From Myxococcales bacterium UBA5297 (GTDB lineage Bacteria > Myxococcota > Myxococcia > Myxococcales > UBA5297): 12,635 bases of DNA. How positions within the stretch are numbered: the first letter of the stretch is position 1; each line of letters begins with the position of its first letter. Positions 7,155-12,635 of this stretch are shown here, piece by piece. Below the pieces are notes generated by a model. That model was given only the letters and a program-made list of their open reading frames with translations. It was not told where the DNA came from and did not search any database. The position numbers were made by a program, and so were the translations under genes. Location: the NCBI GenBank assembly GCA_002408385.1, contig DHSB01000251.1:6671-19305 (forward strand), in the 5' to 3' direction.

Positions 7155-7922
7155 CTACGGCGCGGCGCCCTCGACGATCGCCCTCACGAACCCGTCGTAG
7201 GCGTCCTTCATCGGTAGCTCGAGGTCCACGAACACCGAGCGGCGCACCGAGACGCAGGGCGCGCCGGTGCGCGGGTCAACCCCGTGATGCGGCTCTTGCT
7301 TCCAATAGGCCCCGATGCCGCGCTTCTGCCAGGCGGGCACGTCGTTGAAGTTGATCCCGTTGCGGAACAAGAGCTCGTTGCGGGCGGCCGCCGACACACC
7401 CTGCAGCTCCAGGGTCGCCGCGTGCTCGTCGAGCCCCTGGCGGCGCAAGAGCCAGTACGAGTGGCCGTTGAGCGCGTTGCGGTGGGCGTCCTCGCTGCGC
7501 CAGCGGAAGTAGTCGACGACGTCGGCGACGGTGGGGAACTGCGAGATGCGGCAGTCGAAGGCCGCCGGCGCCCCGAGCGCGACCGAGAAGCTGGCGCTGG
7601 CCTCGCCCGCCAGCACGGAGAGGAACTTGCGCAGCTTGCGTCCGAAGGCCGCCTCGTCGCGGCGGAACAGCAGCGAGATCTCGTCGCTCTGGGTATAGCC
7701 GTAGAGCACCGAGAAACCGCAGCTCATCAGGTGCCGCAGCGCGGCGACCATGCAGTCGCGAAAGCGCTCGTCATAGGGCGCGTCGAACGCCTGTGTGCCG
7801 TGGGTCAGGCTGGAGAAGGAGCGGCCGTCGATACGCGCCACCATGTACAGGCCCGGCAGCACGCAGTGATCGTGGGCGGTCTCGAAGACCCGCATCTTTC
7901 GGTCGAGCTGTTCGAACTTCAT
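7155..7922 (-). CDS. thg1: Bacterial Thg1-like protein (tRNA 3'-5' polymerase / tRNA-His guanylyltransferase family)
   Basis: 255 residues from ATG 7922-7920; no clear ribosome binding site is visible. Family members add nucleotides to the 5' end of tRNA in the reverse (3'-5') direction. Eukaryotic Thg1 adds G-1 to tRNA-His, while bacterial Thg1-like proteins are mainly template-dependent repair enzymes for 5'-truncated tRNAs. The motifs are clear: ARIDGRSFSSLTHG with metal ligand D32, YGYTQSDEISLLF with the D80-E81 pair, the palm-like core, and RSEDAHRNALNGHSYWLL (143-159), which corresponds to the HINNLYNT region of eukaryotic enzymes. Length is normal for the family. It is divergent from a PIN nuclease gene with 84 bp between the starts. 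A bacterial tRNA-His normally carries an encoded G-1, so a repair role is more likely than G-1 addition (inference). Confidence 0.95.
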   Translation of the reverse strand: MKFEQLDRKMRVFETAHDHCVLPGLYMVARIDGRSFSSLTHGTQAFDAPYDERFRDCMVAALRHLMSCGFSVLYGYTQSDEISLLFRRDEAAFGRKLRKFLSVLAGEASASFSVALGAPAAFDCRISQFPTVADVVDYFRWRSEDAHRNALNGHSYWLLRRQGLDEHAATLELQGVSAAARNELLFRNGINFNDVPAWQKRGIGAYWKQEPHHGVDPRTGAPCVSVRRSVFVDLELPMKDAYDGFVRAIVEGAAP

Positions 7923-8006
7923 GGCGGCGCGGAGCCTAGCACGGCGCCCGCGGGGCACAGCCCGGCCGCTTGCTTCGCGCCCCTCGCCCTGCCACCCTCG
8001 GGCGCC

Positions 8007-8417
8007 GTGCGCATCGTCGTCGATACCAACGTGATCGTCTCCGCCTTGCTGAACCCCGGCCGTCAGGCGGACCGCGTGCTCGAGGCCATCCAGTCGCGTG
8101 GCGACCGCGTGCTCTACGACCGGCGCATCGAACAGGAGTACCGGGAGGTGCTCGCCCGGCCGAAGTTCAAGGCGATCGATCCCGAGCGCGCCGAGCGGCT
8201 TTTGCGGCGGGTGCTCGGGCAGGGCGACCTCGTGACCGTCGGCGAGCCGTTCGCCTCGCCGATGGGCGATCCGGACGACCGCTGCTTCGTGGAGGTCGCG
8301 CTCGCCGGCGGGGCCGAGGTGCTGCTCACCGGAAACGCGCGCGACTTCCCGACCGGGCTGGGCTTCGAGGTGCTCGGCCCGACGGCGTTGATGGCGGTGC
8401 TCGCACCGGGGGCCTGA
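8007..8417 (+). CDS. PIN-domain nuclease (putative toxin component, PIN family)
   Basis: 136 residues from GTG 8007-8009; the frame is open far upstream because it runs opposite to the Thg1 gene, but the PIN fold begins at VRIVVDTNVIVSALL. Metal-ligand residues are visible: D6 (VVDTN), E42/E44 (RIEQEYREVL), D88-D91 (GDPDDRCFVEVA) and the LLTGNARDF motif near 106-114. This arrangement is typical of the PIN family toxin group related to VapC; members are Mg2+-dependent RNases, several of which cut tRNA or rRNA. No antitoxin-like gene is next to it: upstream is the divergent Thg1-like gene and downstream is repeat DNA. No ribosome binding site is evident, so translation may be leaderless or weak. 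The substrate is unknown. Confidence 0.9.
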   Translation: MRIVVDTNVIVSALLNPGRQADRVLEAIQSRGDRVLYDRRIEQEYREVLARPKFKAIDPERAERLLRRVLGQGDLVTVGEPFASPMGDPDDRCFVEVALAGGAEVLLTGNARDFPTGLGFEVLGPTALMAVLAPGA

Positions 8418-8438
8418 CGGGGGACGTTGCGACTCGAG

Positions 8439-8546
8439 CGCGCGGGCCGTCGGGGCTCCTCGCCCTCGCGGATTGAGAAGCCGGCCGAGAACAACGCCGT
8501 CCTGCCCTCGCGCGCCCCTCCATTCCAAGGCAGCCTTCGGTCGTGC
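8439..8546. repeat. Dispersed ~110-bp repeat, copy B
   Basis: Second copy of the repeat at 6954-7063, same orientation, starting 22 bp after the PIN gene stop. It differs at about ten positions and lacks two bases of the CGCGCG tract. Where copy A carries the App1 ATG on the minus strand, copy B reads ACG, and no gene follows on that strand. It therefore looks like a decayed gene-start region or a member of a repeat family. Confidence 0.85.
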
Positions 8547-8801
8547 CTCTTCGCTCGCGGCGCTGCGAGCCGCGCTCGCGGCGCCGCGAGGAGGCGACCT
8601 ATCGGCGCATCGCGGTGAGCGTGGGGTGGTTCGCGGCCAAGCCGCAGAAGGGCGCGCCCGAGCCGCTCTTCTTCACGGCGCCCAGGCGCCTTTTCACGCG
8701 CTCTACGACTGCCGCGACGCGCACGCCGCGCTCGGTTGTCCATCGCGAAGCGCTCCCTTGCCCATCCTCGACCGGTCGATACCCGCGCGTGGGAGCCGAT
8801 G
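8547..8801. other. Region without a supported gene; one strong GC hairpin
   Basis: A perfect 10-bp inverted repeat, CTCGCGGCGC (8554-8563) / GCGCCGCGAG (8581-8590) with a 17-nt loop, lies right after repeat copy B; it has no T-tract. Several open frames cross this region on both strands, but none has a ribosome binding site or a recognisable motif, and they conflict with each other. I see no gene here. Confidence 0.5.
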
Positions 8802-9094
8802 CTCGAATTGCCGCAGTTCGAGCGCGAGCGCGCGCAGTTCGAGATCGACTCGCGGCATACAGAGTGATTTCCGGCGCAGCGTCTCTGTTCGACAGAGCAG
8901 CCCGACTGCCCTGCGACGCACACGGTCTGCTCGAACGAGCACCGCGACTGTTCCCAGGAGCAGACTCGCTGCTCCGACGAGCGCTCGGACTGCTCGCCGA
9001 TGCGCTATTCTTCTCGGCCGAGCTCGTAGATCCACCGCAAAGCCAGCCGAACTGTCGGATGAGTCAGTCGCGGTTCGAGCTCGCACAGTCCGAT
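8802..9094 (+). pseudogene. Degenerate 21-bp periodic array reading as broken Cys-containing heptads
   Basis: Writing the sequence in rows of 21 bases from 8802 aligns about fourteen diverged units, with TG(C/T)TC at the start and CAG or CAC at position 13 of many rows. In plus frame with codons starting at 8886 the units read as heptads such as CSTEQPD, CSNEHRD, CSQEQTR and CSDERSD, consensus C-S-x-E-Q-x-D; earlier units read as RERAQFE. A TGA at 8865-8867 interrupts the frame and a TAG lies at 9027-9029. The row phase then shifts by one base, and the heptads resume in another frame (CRMSQSR, FELAQSD). A seven-residue Cys spacing is also seen on the minus strand over 8812-8923. This could be a decayed repeat-protein gene or a non-coding minisatellite; I recognise no family. 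The flanking 9095-9222 shows nothing else. Confidence 0.45.
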
Positions 9095-9222
9095 TGGCCA
9101 CAGCCGAGGCCCGGGTGGTCGGCCGCGTAGTGGGACGACCTGCCGTTGGTGCTATCGTCGCCGGCAGTGCTGTCCAGTGCCCGGGGGCGGGAAAGCAGGC
9201 CGCCGGGTCGAAGGGGGACGCC

Positions 9223-9717
9223 ATGGGATCGAGGCGTGTCGACCAAGAGAAGCTGAAGGAGGCCGTCGCGGCTGCGGCCGACCACATCGACCAAGCCGAA
9301 GCTCTGCTCACGCCCTACCTGTCGGTCCTGCACGACAAGGATCGTCGCCGGCTGCCGAAGGCGCGAACCGGCTTCGACCGCGCCGGTCGCCAGCTCGCGC
9401 GCGCGCTGGCGCAATTCCCGGGAATCGGCGCCGCTTCGGAGGTCGAGCCGGAGGCGCTCGTCGAGCACCTCGATAACGTCGACACGATCACGCCCTTGGC
9501 GCAGAGGCTCGCCGTCCTCTCGCAACGCTTCTCGGACAGCCGCCTGTCATGGCTCGCCGAGGCCTGGACCGCGGCGCTGCGCGCCCATCGGGTCGCCAAA
9601 GTCGTCGCGCGCAACGACCCACGGATGCGAATCGTCGCCGAGCCGCTGATGAAAGTGTTCCCGACCCGAAGGGCGAAGAGGCCGAAGAAGGCGAAGAAAG
9701 TCGAGGAGGCGGCGTAG
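9223..9717 (+). CDS. Hypothetical alpha-helical protein with Lys-rich tail
   Basis: 164 residues. ATG 9223 is chosen because a G-rich ribosome binding site (AAGGGGGA) lies about five bases upstream; the frame runs open to 8473 but the upstream part looks non-coding. The sequence is almost entirely helical: AEALLTPYLSVLHDKDRRRLPKA (25-47), GFDRAGRQLARALAQFP (50-66), EALVEHLDNVDTITPLAQRLAVLSQRF (77-103), SWLAEAWTAALRAHRVAKVVAR (109-130), RMRIVAEPLMKVF (134-146). It ends in a basic tail RRAKRPKKAKK. The L-x-P-Y/F-L ... LPK ... helical pattern resembles uncharacterised bacterial small helical-bundle proteins I have seen annotated as hypothetical, but I cannot name a domain. No signal peptide, so probably cytoplasmic; the basic tail could contact nucleic acid (inference). 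Confidence 0.8.
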   Translation: MGSRRVDQEKLKEAVAAAADHIDQAEALLTPYLSVLHDKDRRRLPKARTGFDRAGRQLARALAQFPGIGAASEVEPEALVEHLDNVDTITPLAQRLAVLSQRFSDSRLSWLAEAWTAALRAHRVAKVVARNDPRMRIVAEPLMKVFPTRRAKRPKKAKKVEEAA

Positions 9718-9869
9718 GCCAAACCAGGCAGGACCAGCAGTCCCTGGCGTCCGCTGGTGTGGCGCGGCGCCCGAGGAAGCCCGGCCGGAGAAGCGGCGCG
9801 GGTTTCGGCACGCGCGATCGCCCCTCCCAGGCGCGCCCTCGGTGATCGAGGCGAGCATGGTCGTCGTGC

Positions 9870-9902
9870 GCGCCGTTTGGGAGGGGAGGGGGCGGGCCAG
9901 CG
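9870..9902 (+). repeat. 33-bp G-rich repeat, copy 1, with canonical G-quadruplex motif
   Basis: Matches 10028-10060 at 31 of 33 positions (GCGCCGTTTGG start, CGGGCCAGCG end). It contains GGGAGGGGAGGGGGCGGG (9879-9896), four G-runs with one-base loops, a textbook intramolecular quadruplex motif on the plus strand. Confidence 0.8.
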
Positions 9903-10027
9903 GTCTGCGCGGCGTCTCCGTTGCACCGTTCCCACAGGGACTCGGCGAATGGCGCGAGCGAATCGGCTCGAGCGCGGATCGGTCGCCTGAAGTCGTGTGC
10001 GCAATTCGAGAGAGCGAGGTGACTCGA

Positions 10028-10060
10028 GCGCCGTTTGGGAGGGGAAGGGACGGGCCAGCG
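10028..10060 (+). repeat. 33-bp G-rich repeat, copy 2, with canonical G-quadruplex motif
   Basis: Second copy, 158 bp after the first, in the same orientation with two substitutions. The G-runs GGG, GGGG, GGG, GGG with 1-2 base loops at 10037-10054 are kept despite the changes. Confidence 0.8.
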
Positions 10061-10201
10061 CGGCAGGGACCGCCTCCCCTTTCCCATCTCTTGCTCACCG
10101 TCTCTTGCTCGTCGCTTCTGGCCTGGTGCTCGAGCGGCGACTCGTACCGGCAGGCGGGCATCAAGGCAGTGCGAGGTCCGAGGCGCTGCGCCCACCCCTA
10201 A

Positions 10202-10248
10202 GCCGGCCAAGCCGGAACCAAAAGGGTCCAGCGGTTGTGCTGGCCGGC
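10202..10248 (-). terminator. Possible terminator hairpin after the four-helix-bundle gene
   Basis: GCCGGCCA (10202-10209) and TGGCCGGC (10241-10248) form a perfect 8-bp stem with a 31-nt loop, 32 bases past the stop of the minus-strand gene at 10280. It lacks a T-tract, so it could only be a weak or factor-assisted terminator. Confidence 0.3.
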
Positions 10249-10279
10249 AGGCTTCAGTCCATAGACCACAGCCCCAAGG

Positions 10280-10630
10280 TCAGCGAGCCCGACGAAGCGA
10301 GCGAATGAGCCCGTTGAGCACCTTGGCCGTCTCCGCCGCCAAGGCGCAGACCTTCTCGTCGGAGGTGAAGCCCAGCCGTCGGCCGAGGGAGAGCCGGTGG
10401 CCAACCTCGCACACCGAGCCATAGGCGATGTCGAGGAAGTGCAGATAGTCAGCCTCCGAGTGGCGCGCGCATCCCTCGACGATGCATGAGGAGGCCGAAA
10501 CCGACGCTCTGCGGATTTGCATGGTCAGGCCGAATTGTTCCTGGCGAGGCCACGAAGCTGTCAGCCGGTTGATGGCGATGCAGAGCTCATCGGCGAGTTG
10601 AAAGGCCTTGAGCTTGGTGTGATCGCGCAT
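10280..10630 (-). CDS. Four-helix-bundle protein (S23 / 23S rRNA intervening-sequence family)
   Basis: 116 residues from ATG 10630; the frame continues to 10858 but that part overlaps structured intergenic DNA and the opposing gene start. The family pattern is clear: KLKAFQLADELCIAINRLT (helix 1), FGLTMQIRRASVSASSCIVEGCAR (33-56, the QirrAa-S-x-x-NIaEG type signature with C49 where N is usual), ADYLHFLDIAYGSVCEVGHRL (60-80), and EKVCALAAETAKVLNGLIRSL (helix 4). Length is typical. Relatives are encoded in intervening sequences of 23S rRNA, as Avd in diversity-generating retroelements, and as scattered orphans; their biochemical role is mostly nucleic-acid or protein binding. No rRNA and no reverse transcriptase are seen here, so this is an orphan copy. 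It is divergent from the element gene at 10848, with a structured 217-bp region between. The ribosome binding site is weak. Confidence 0.9.
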   Translation of the reverse strand: MRDHTKLKAFQLADELCIAINRLTASWPRQEQFGLTMQIRRASVSASSCIVEGCARHSEADYLHFLDIAYGSVCEVGHRLSLGRRLGFTSDEKVCALAAETAKVLNGLIRSLRRAR

Positions 10631-10661
10631 CGCCAAACCGAGAGAAGCAGAGAGAGATAGT

Positions 10662-10782
10662 GGGCTTCGGCCGTTCGGAAACCGGCGCGATGACTTGCGC
10701 CGGGGATGTGCCGGCCTCTTGGACCGGCAGGCCCGCCTGAGGCGAGCAAACCGTCGCGAGGACGGGTCGACGGCCGAAGCCC
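10662..10782. other. Highly structured intergenic element (12-bp outer stem with inner hairpins)
   Basis: GGGCTTCGGCCG (10662-10673) and CGGCCGAAGCCC (10771-10782) are perfect inverted repeats enclosing about 97 nt. Inside are CCGGCGC/GCGCCGG (10682-10688/10697-10703, 8-nt loop), TGCCGG/CCGGCA (10709-10714/10724-10729), a CGCC/GGCG mini-hairpin around 10733-10744, and CCGTCG/CGACGG (10751-10756/10768-10773), which competes with the base of the outer stem. It lies between the divergent starts of the four-helix-bundle gene and the element gene. It could be a structured RNA, a transposon subterminal structure or a leader fold. A 16-codon frame (ATG 10690 to TGA 10740) crosses it; I do not claim it as a gene. 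Confidence 0.55.
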
Positions 10783-10810
10783 GCCCGCACGGTAGCCAAG
10801 CGAAGCGATA

Positions 10811-10849
10811 ATCGCCACTGGGCCTTGCTCTTGCGAAGGAAGTGGCGAT
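10811..10849 (+). promoter_or_regulatory. Hairpin pairing with the start codon of the element gene
   Basis: ATCGCCAC (10811-10818) is perfectly complementary to GTGGCGAT (10842-10849), an 8-bp stem with a 23-nt loop. The loop carries the AAGGA ribosome binding site and the stem takes up the first two bases of ATG 10848. Such a fold would reduce translation of transcripts that begin upstream, a control known for several insertion-sequence transposases. The function here is inference. Confidence 0.5.
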
Positions 10850-12372
10850 GAAGACCATCCTCGAGCGCTACGCAAAGCAGATTCGCGGCGTGATCCGCTG
10901 CTTCGACCGAGTGTTGCTGCAAGGGTCTCTTCCTGGGGTTGGCTTCCCCTCGGGGATGCAGGGGTTCCTTACTCGCCAAGGCACCCGCGTCTTTGACTTC
11001 GCCGAGTTCTCCAAGCCGCTCACTGAGCAACTGCGCGCTATCGCCCGCACGCTCGCCGACGATCACGGTCTCAAGATTGAGCACGCCAACAGGCGCACCT
11101 TCGACAAGGAGGCCTACGTCGCCAAGGTCCCGGCCGAGCGAGGTGATCATCCCGGCTTGGTCAGCATCATCTCAGCGATGGAGGTCTGTTCGACCTACGA
11201 GGCCCGCATCGATCCGAAGACGAAGAAGCCGGTGCTGCGCCGCGACAACGGCAAGTTGCATTCATTACTACTACTATTTCATCGCTCCCGACCTCGGCCT
11301 CTGCCACCTGCGCGTCAGCACCTGGGCGCCGTTTCGCCTCCAGTTCTATTTCAACGCCCACAACTGGCTAGCTCGCCAGCTCGAAGCGAAAGGCATCGGG
11401 TTCAAGCAGGTCGATAACCCCTTCGTCGATATCGATGATTTCGACGCTGCCCAGAAGATTGCCGACGCCTTTGATGTTCGGCGACTCCACCAGATCCTCG
11501 ACTTCGACGTCGCGCATTTCTGCCCCATCGCCTCGGTCTTCAACTGCACCTATCACTGGGGCTTGATGCAGATCGAGTACGCGACCGACATCGTCTTCAA
11601 GAGCCGCAACGCGCTTCAGGACCTCTATCAGCCCCTCATCCGTGTCGCGGTCCAAGCGGTCAAGGCCGACGACGTCATGTTGTTCTTCGGCCGCAAGCGC
11701 CTTGCCGCTTTCCAGGGCGAGTTGGAGACCAGCCTCCGCACTCGCGAGATGGGCACCCGAATCAAGCACCGGCTCGGAAGATCATCGATAACGGCCTACG
11801 ACAAATTCGGCGTCGTTCTGCGCATCGAGACAACCACCAACGACGTCTCCGAGTTCAAACAGTATCGCCGCGTCGTCCAACGCGACGGACAGGTCCGGTT
11901 CAAGAACGCGCCGGTCCCGACAAACATCTACAGCCTCAACCCGATCATGAAAGACCTGCTGGGTGCCGCCAACCAACGGTACCTGTTGTTCCTGTCCACG
12001 CTGCATACCCCGACAGCAGGCATCAAGGCGCTCCGGAAGATCTCCGAGCCCGTTCGCAACCAACATCGGCCCTACAAGGGCTTCAACCTCTTCCTTGGCT
12101 CCGACCAGCTTGTCTTCGAGAGCTTGGCGCGCGGCGAGTTCGCGATCAGCGGCTTTCGCAATCGCCACCTTGGCGCATTGCTACCGGGCATCTCCACAAG
12201 CCAAGCTTCGCGCCTGCTCAAGCGCTTACGACTGCATGGCCTCATCAAACGAGTCCCCGGGTCGTTCAAGTACTACCCGACAACTCTCGGACGAGGAGCG
12301 ACCGCGGCAGCGCTCGCCGTCAAGCAACTCGCCCTGCTCCCGGCTGTCGACTTGGCGATGCTCGCCAAGTAG
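10848..12372 (+). pseudogene. Mobile-element-like ~506-aa protein, frameshifted by a CATT duplication
   Basis: Two overlapping open frames make one protein. The first gives residues 1-138 (MKTILERYAKQIRGVIRCFDRV ... VLRRDNGKLH) from ATG 10848, with AAGGA seven bases upstream. The second continues from 11263 (HYYYYFIAPDLGLCHLRV) to TAG 12372. At the junction CATT occurs twice in tandem (11259-11262, 11263-11266); removing one copy restores 507 codons and a continuous GKLHYYYYFIAPDLG. Conserved-looking blocks are FDRVLLQGSL, STWAPFRLQFYFNAHNWLARQL, YHWGLMQIEYATDIVF, YDKFGVVLRIETTTND and a C-terminal winged-helix segment (STSQASRLLKRLRLHGLIKRV ... YYPTTLG). I recall this as an uncharacterised, often multicopy family in GC-rich environmental genomes, sometimes labelled MarR-like; a transposase-like role is inference. 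An assembly error or true +1 frameshifting remain possible. The extended frame starting at GTG 10842 is less likely. Confidence 0.75.
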
Positions 12373-12423
12373 GCGGCCGATTCTTTGCCAGTTTGGTCAG
12401 ATTCTCGCCGGTAGGTCTCCAAA

Positions 12424-12496
12424 CCCCCTCTCCCTCGGGCGCGCGAACGCGGCTTGTACTCGTCTCGGCCTCATCAGCGCGCCCGAGGGGAGGGGG
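12424..12496 (+). terminator. Long GC hairpin downstream of the element gene
   Basis: The arm at 12424-12444 (CCCCCTCTCCCTCGGGCGCG) pairs with 12477-12496 (GCGCGCCCGAGG, then GGAGGGGG) with a single one-base irregularity, around a 32-nt loop, and is followed by CTTT. It starts about 50 bp after the element-gene stop. It could be a terminator or an element end; the right arm runs straight into the tandem repeat. Confidence 0.5.
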
Positions 12497-12635
12497 CTTT
12501 CACAGAGCCCGCGCGTGATCCACAGCGAGGCTCACGACACGGGTGGAGCGGAGGGGGCTTCCACAGAGCCCGCGTGTGATCCACAGCGAGGCTCACGACA
12601 CGGGTGGAGCGGAGGGGGCTTCCACAGAGCCCGCG
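12490..12635. repeat. 61-bp tandem repeat, at least 2.4 copies, running off the window
   Basis: Units start at 12490, 12551 and 12612 with GAGGGGGCTT and are 61 bp long; the first two differ at only about two positions (TTTCAC/TTCCAC and CGCGTG/CGTGTG). Each unit contains GGGCT/AGCCC around TCCACAG, and a CGTGTGA / TCACG-ACACG imperfect palindrome. The whole unit is conserved, so it is a minisatellite-type array and not a repeat-spacer array. The total copy number is unknown because the window ends inside copy three. Confidence 0.85.

Larger units (their letters stand above)
9718..10201. other. 484-bp gene-free stretch carrying the G4 repeats
   Basis: No supported gene. The short open frames here run through the repeats, share no motif with any family and lack convincing ribosome binding sites. 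The content is the pair of G-rich repeats at 9870-9902 and 10028-10060, listed separately. Confidence 0.6.

Noticed and set aside
5874..7217. 447-codon plus-strand open frame
   Set aside because: Antisense to the App1-like gene, whose catalytic motifs are unmistakable.
7284..8417. Long upstream extension of the PIN gene frame
   Set aside because: The extension is antisense to Thg1; the PIN fold begins at the GTG at 8007.
8114..8923. Minus-strand frame with Cys every seven residues as a real gene
   Set aside because: It continues antisense through the PIN gene and repeat copy B, and its Cys spacing follows from the 21-bp DNA period.
8473..9222. Upstream extension of the 164-aa gene frame
   Set aside because: Crosses repeat copy B and the 21-bp array with Ser/Arg-rich low-information translation; the ATG at 9223 has the ribosome binding site.
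10690..10740. 16-codon open frame inside the structured element
   Set aside because: Too short, no clear ribosome binding site and fully explained by the hairpins.
10280..12372. Diversity-generating retroelement or retron built around the four-helix-bundle gene
   Set aside because: No reverse transcriptase motif (such as YxDD) and no template/variable repeat pair were seen.
12490..12635. Possible CRISPR array
   Set aside because: Successive 61-bp units are nearly identical over their full length; there are no variable spacers.

Overview
The window is strongly GC-rich bacterial DNA with Gram-negative features: a beta-barrel outer-membrane protein, several signal peptides and a periplasmic metal-binding lipid-ABC style importer component. 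The gene mix (secreted App1-like phosphatase, bacterial Thg1-like protein, orphan PIN nuclease, S23-type four-helix-bundle protein, a multicopy-type element protein) and the many dispersed GC-rich repeats would fit Acidobacteriota (Thermoanaerobaculia-like) or Myxococcota. That placement is inference; no rRNA or tRNA gene is visible to fix it.

Left part (1-4161, all on the minus strand, read from right to left): a metal-acquisition cluster. It starts with a short secreted His/Cys-rich protein (3742-4161), then an outer-membrane barrel protein (2205-3560), then a TroA/ZnuA-type substrate-binding protein (953-2020), whose stop overlaps the start of a ZnuB-type permease (1-956, cut by the window edge) by four bases. 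No ATPase is inside the window. A logical reading is metal (probably Zn or Mn) passage through the outer membrane, periplasmic capture, and ABC import. Non-coding spacers in this cluster hold hairpins and a short tandem repeat.

Middle part (4322-7922, minus strand): a secreted protein of unknown function with two beta-rich modules, a secreted App1-like (DUF2183) phosphatase with the DxDDT motif, and a Thg1-like 3'-5' tRNA polymerase. The App1 start codon and ribosome binding site lie inside a roughly 110-bp repeat whose second copy sits 1.5 kb away. Thg1 is divergent from a PIN-domain nuclease (8007-8417, plus strand) with only 84 bp between the starts.

Right part (8418-12635): a gene-poor accessory stretch. 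It has the second copy of the dispersed repeat, a degenerate 21-bp periodic array that translates as Cys-containing heptads but is broken by a stop and a phase shift, a 164-aa helical protein (9223-9717), two copies of a 33-bp G-quadruplex-forming repeat, a four-helix-bundle protein (10280-10630, minus), a highly structured ~121-nt intergenic element, and a ~506-codon mobile-element-like gene (10848-12372, plus) disrupted by an apparent 4-bp CATT duplication. The window ends in a long hairpin and a 61-bp tandem repeat running off the edge. The best candidates for something undescribed are the Thg1/PIN pair, the structured element with its start-codon hairpin in front of the element gene, and the broken heptad array.
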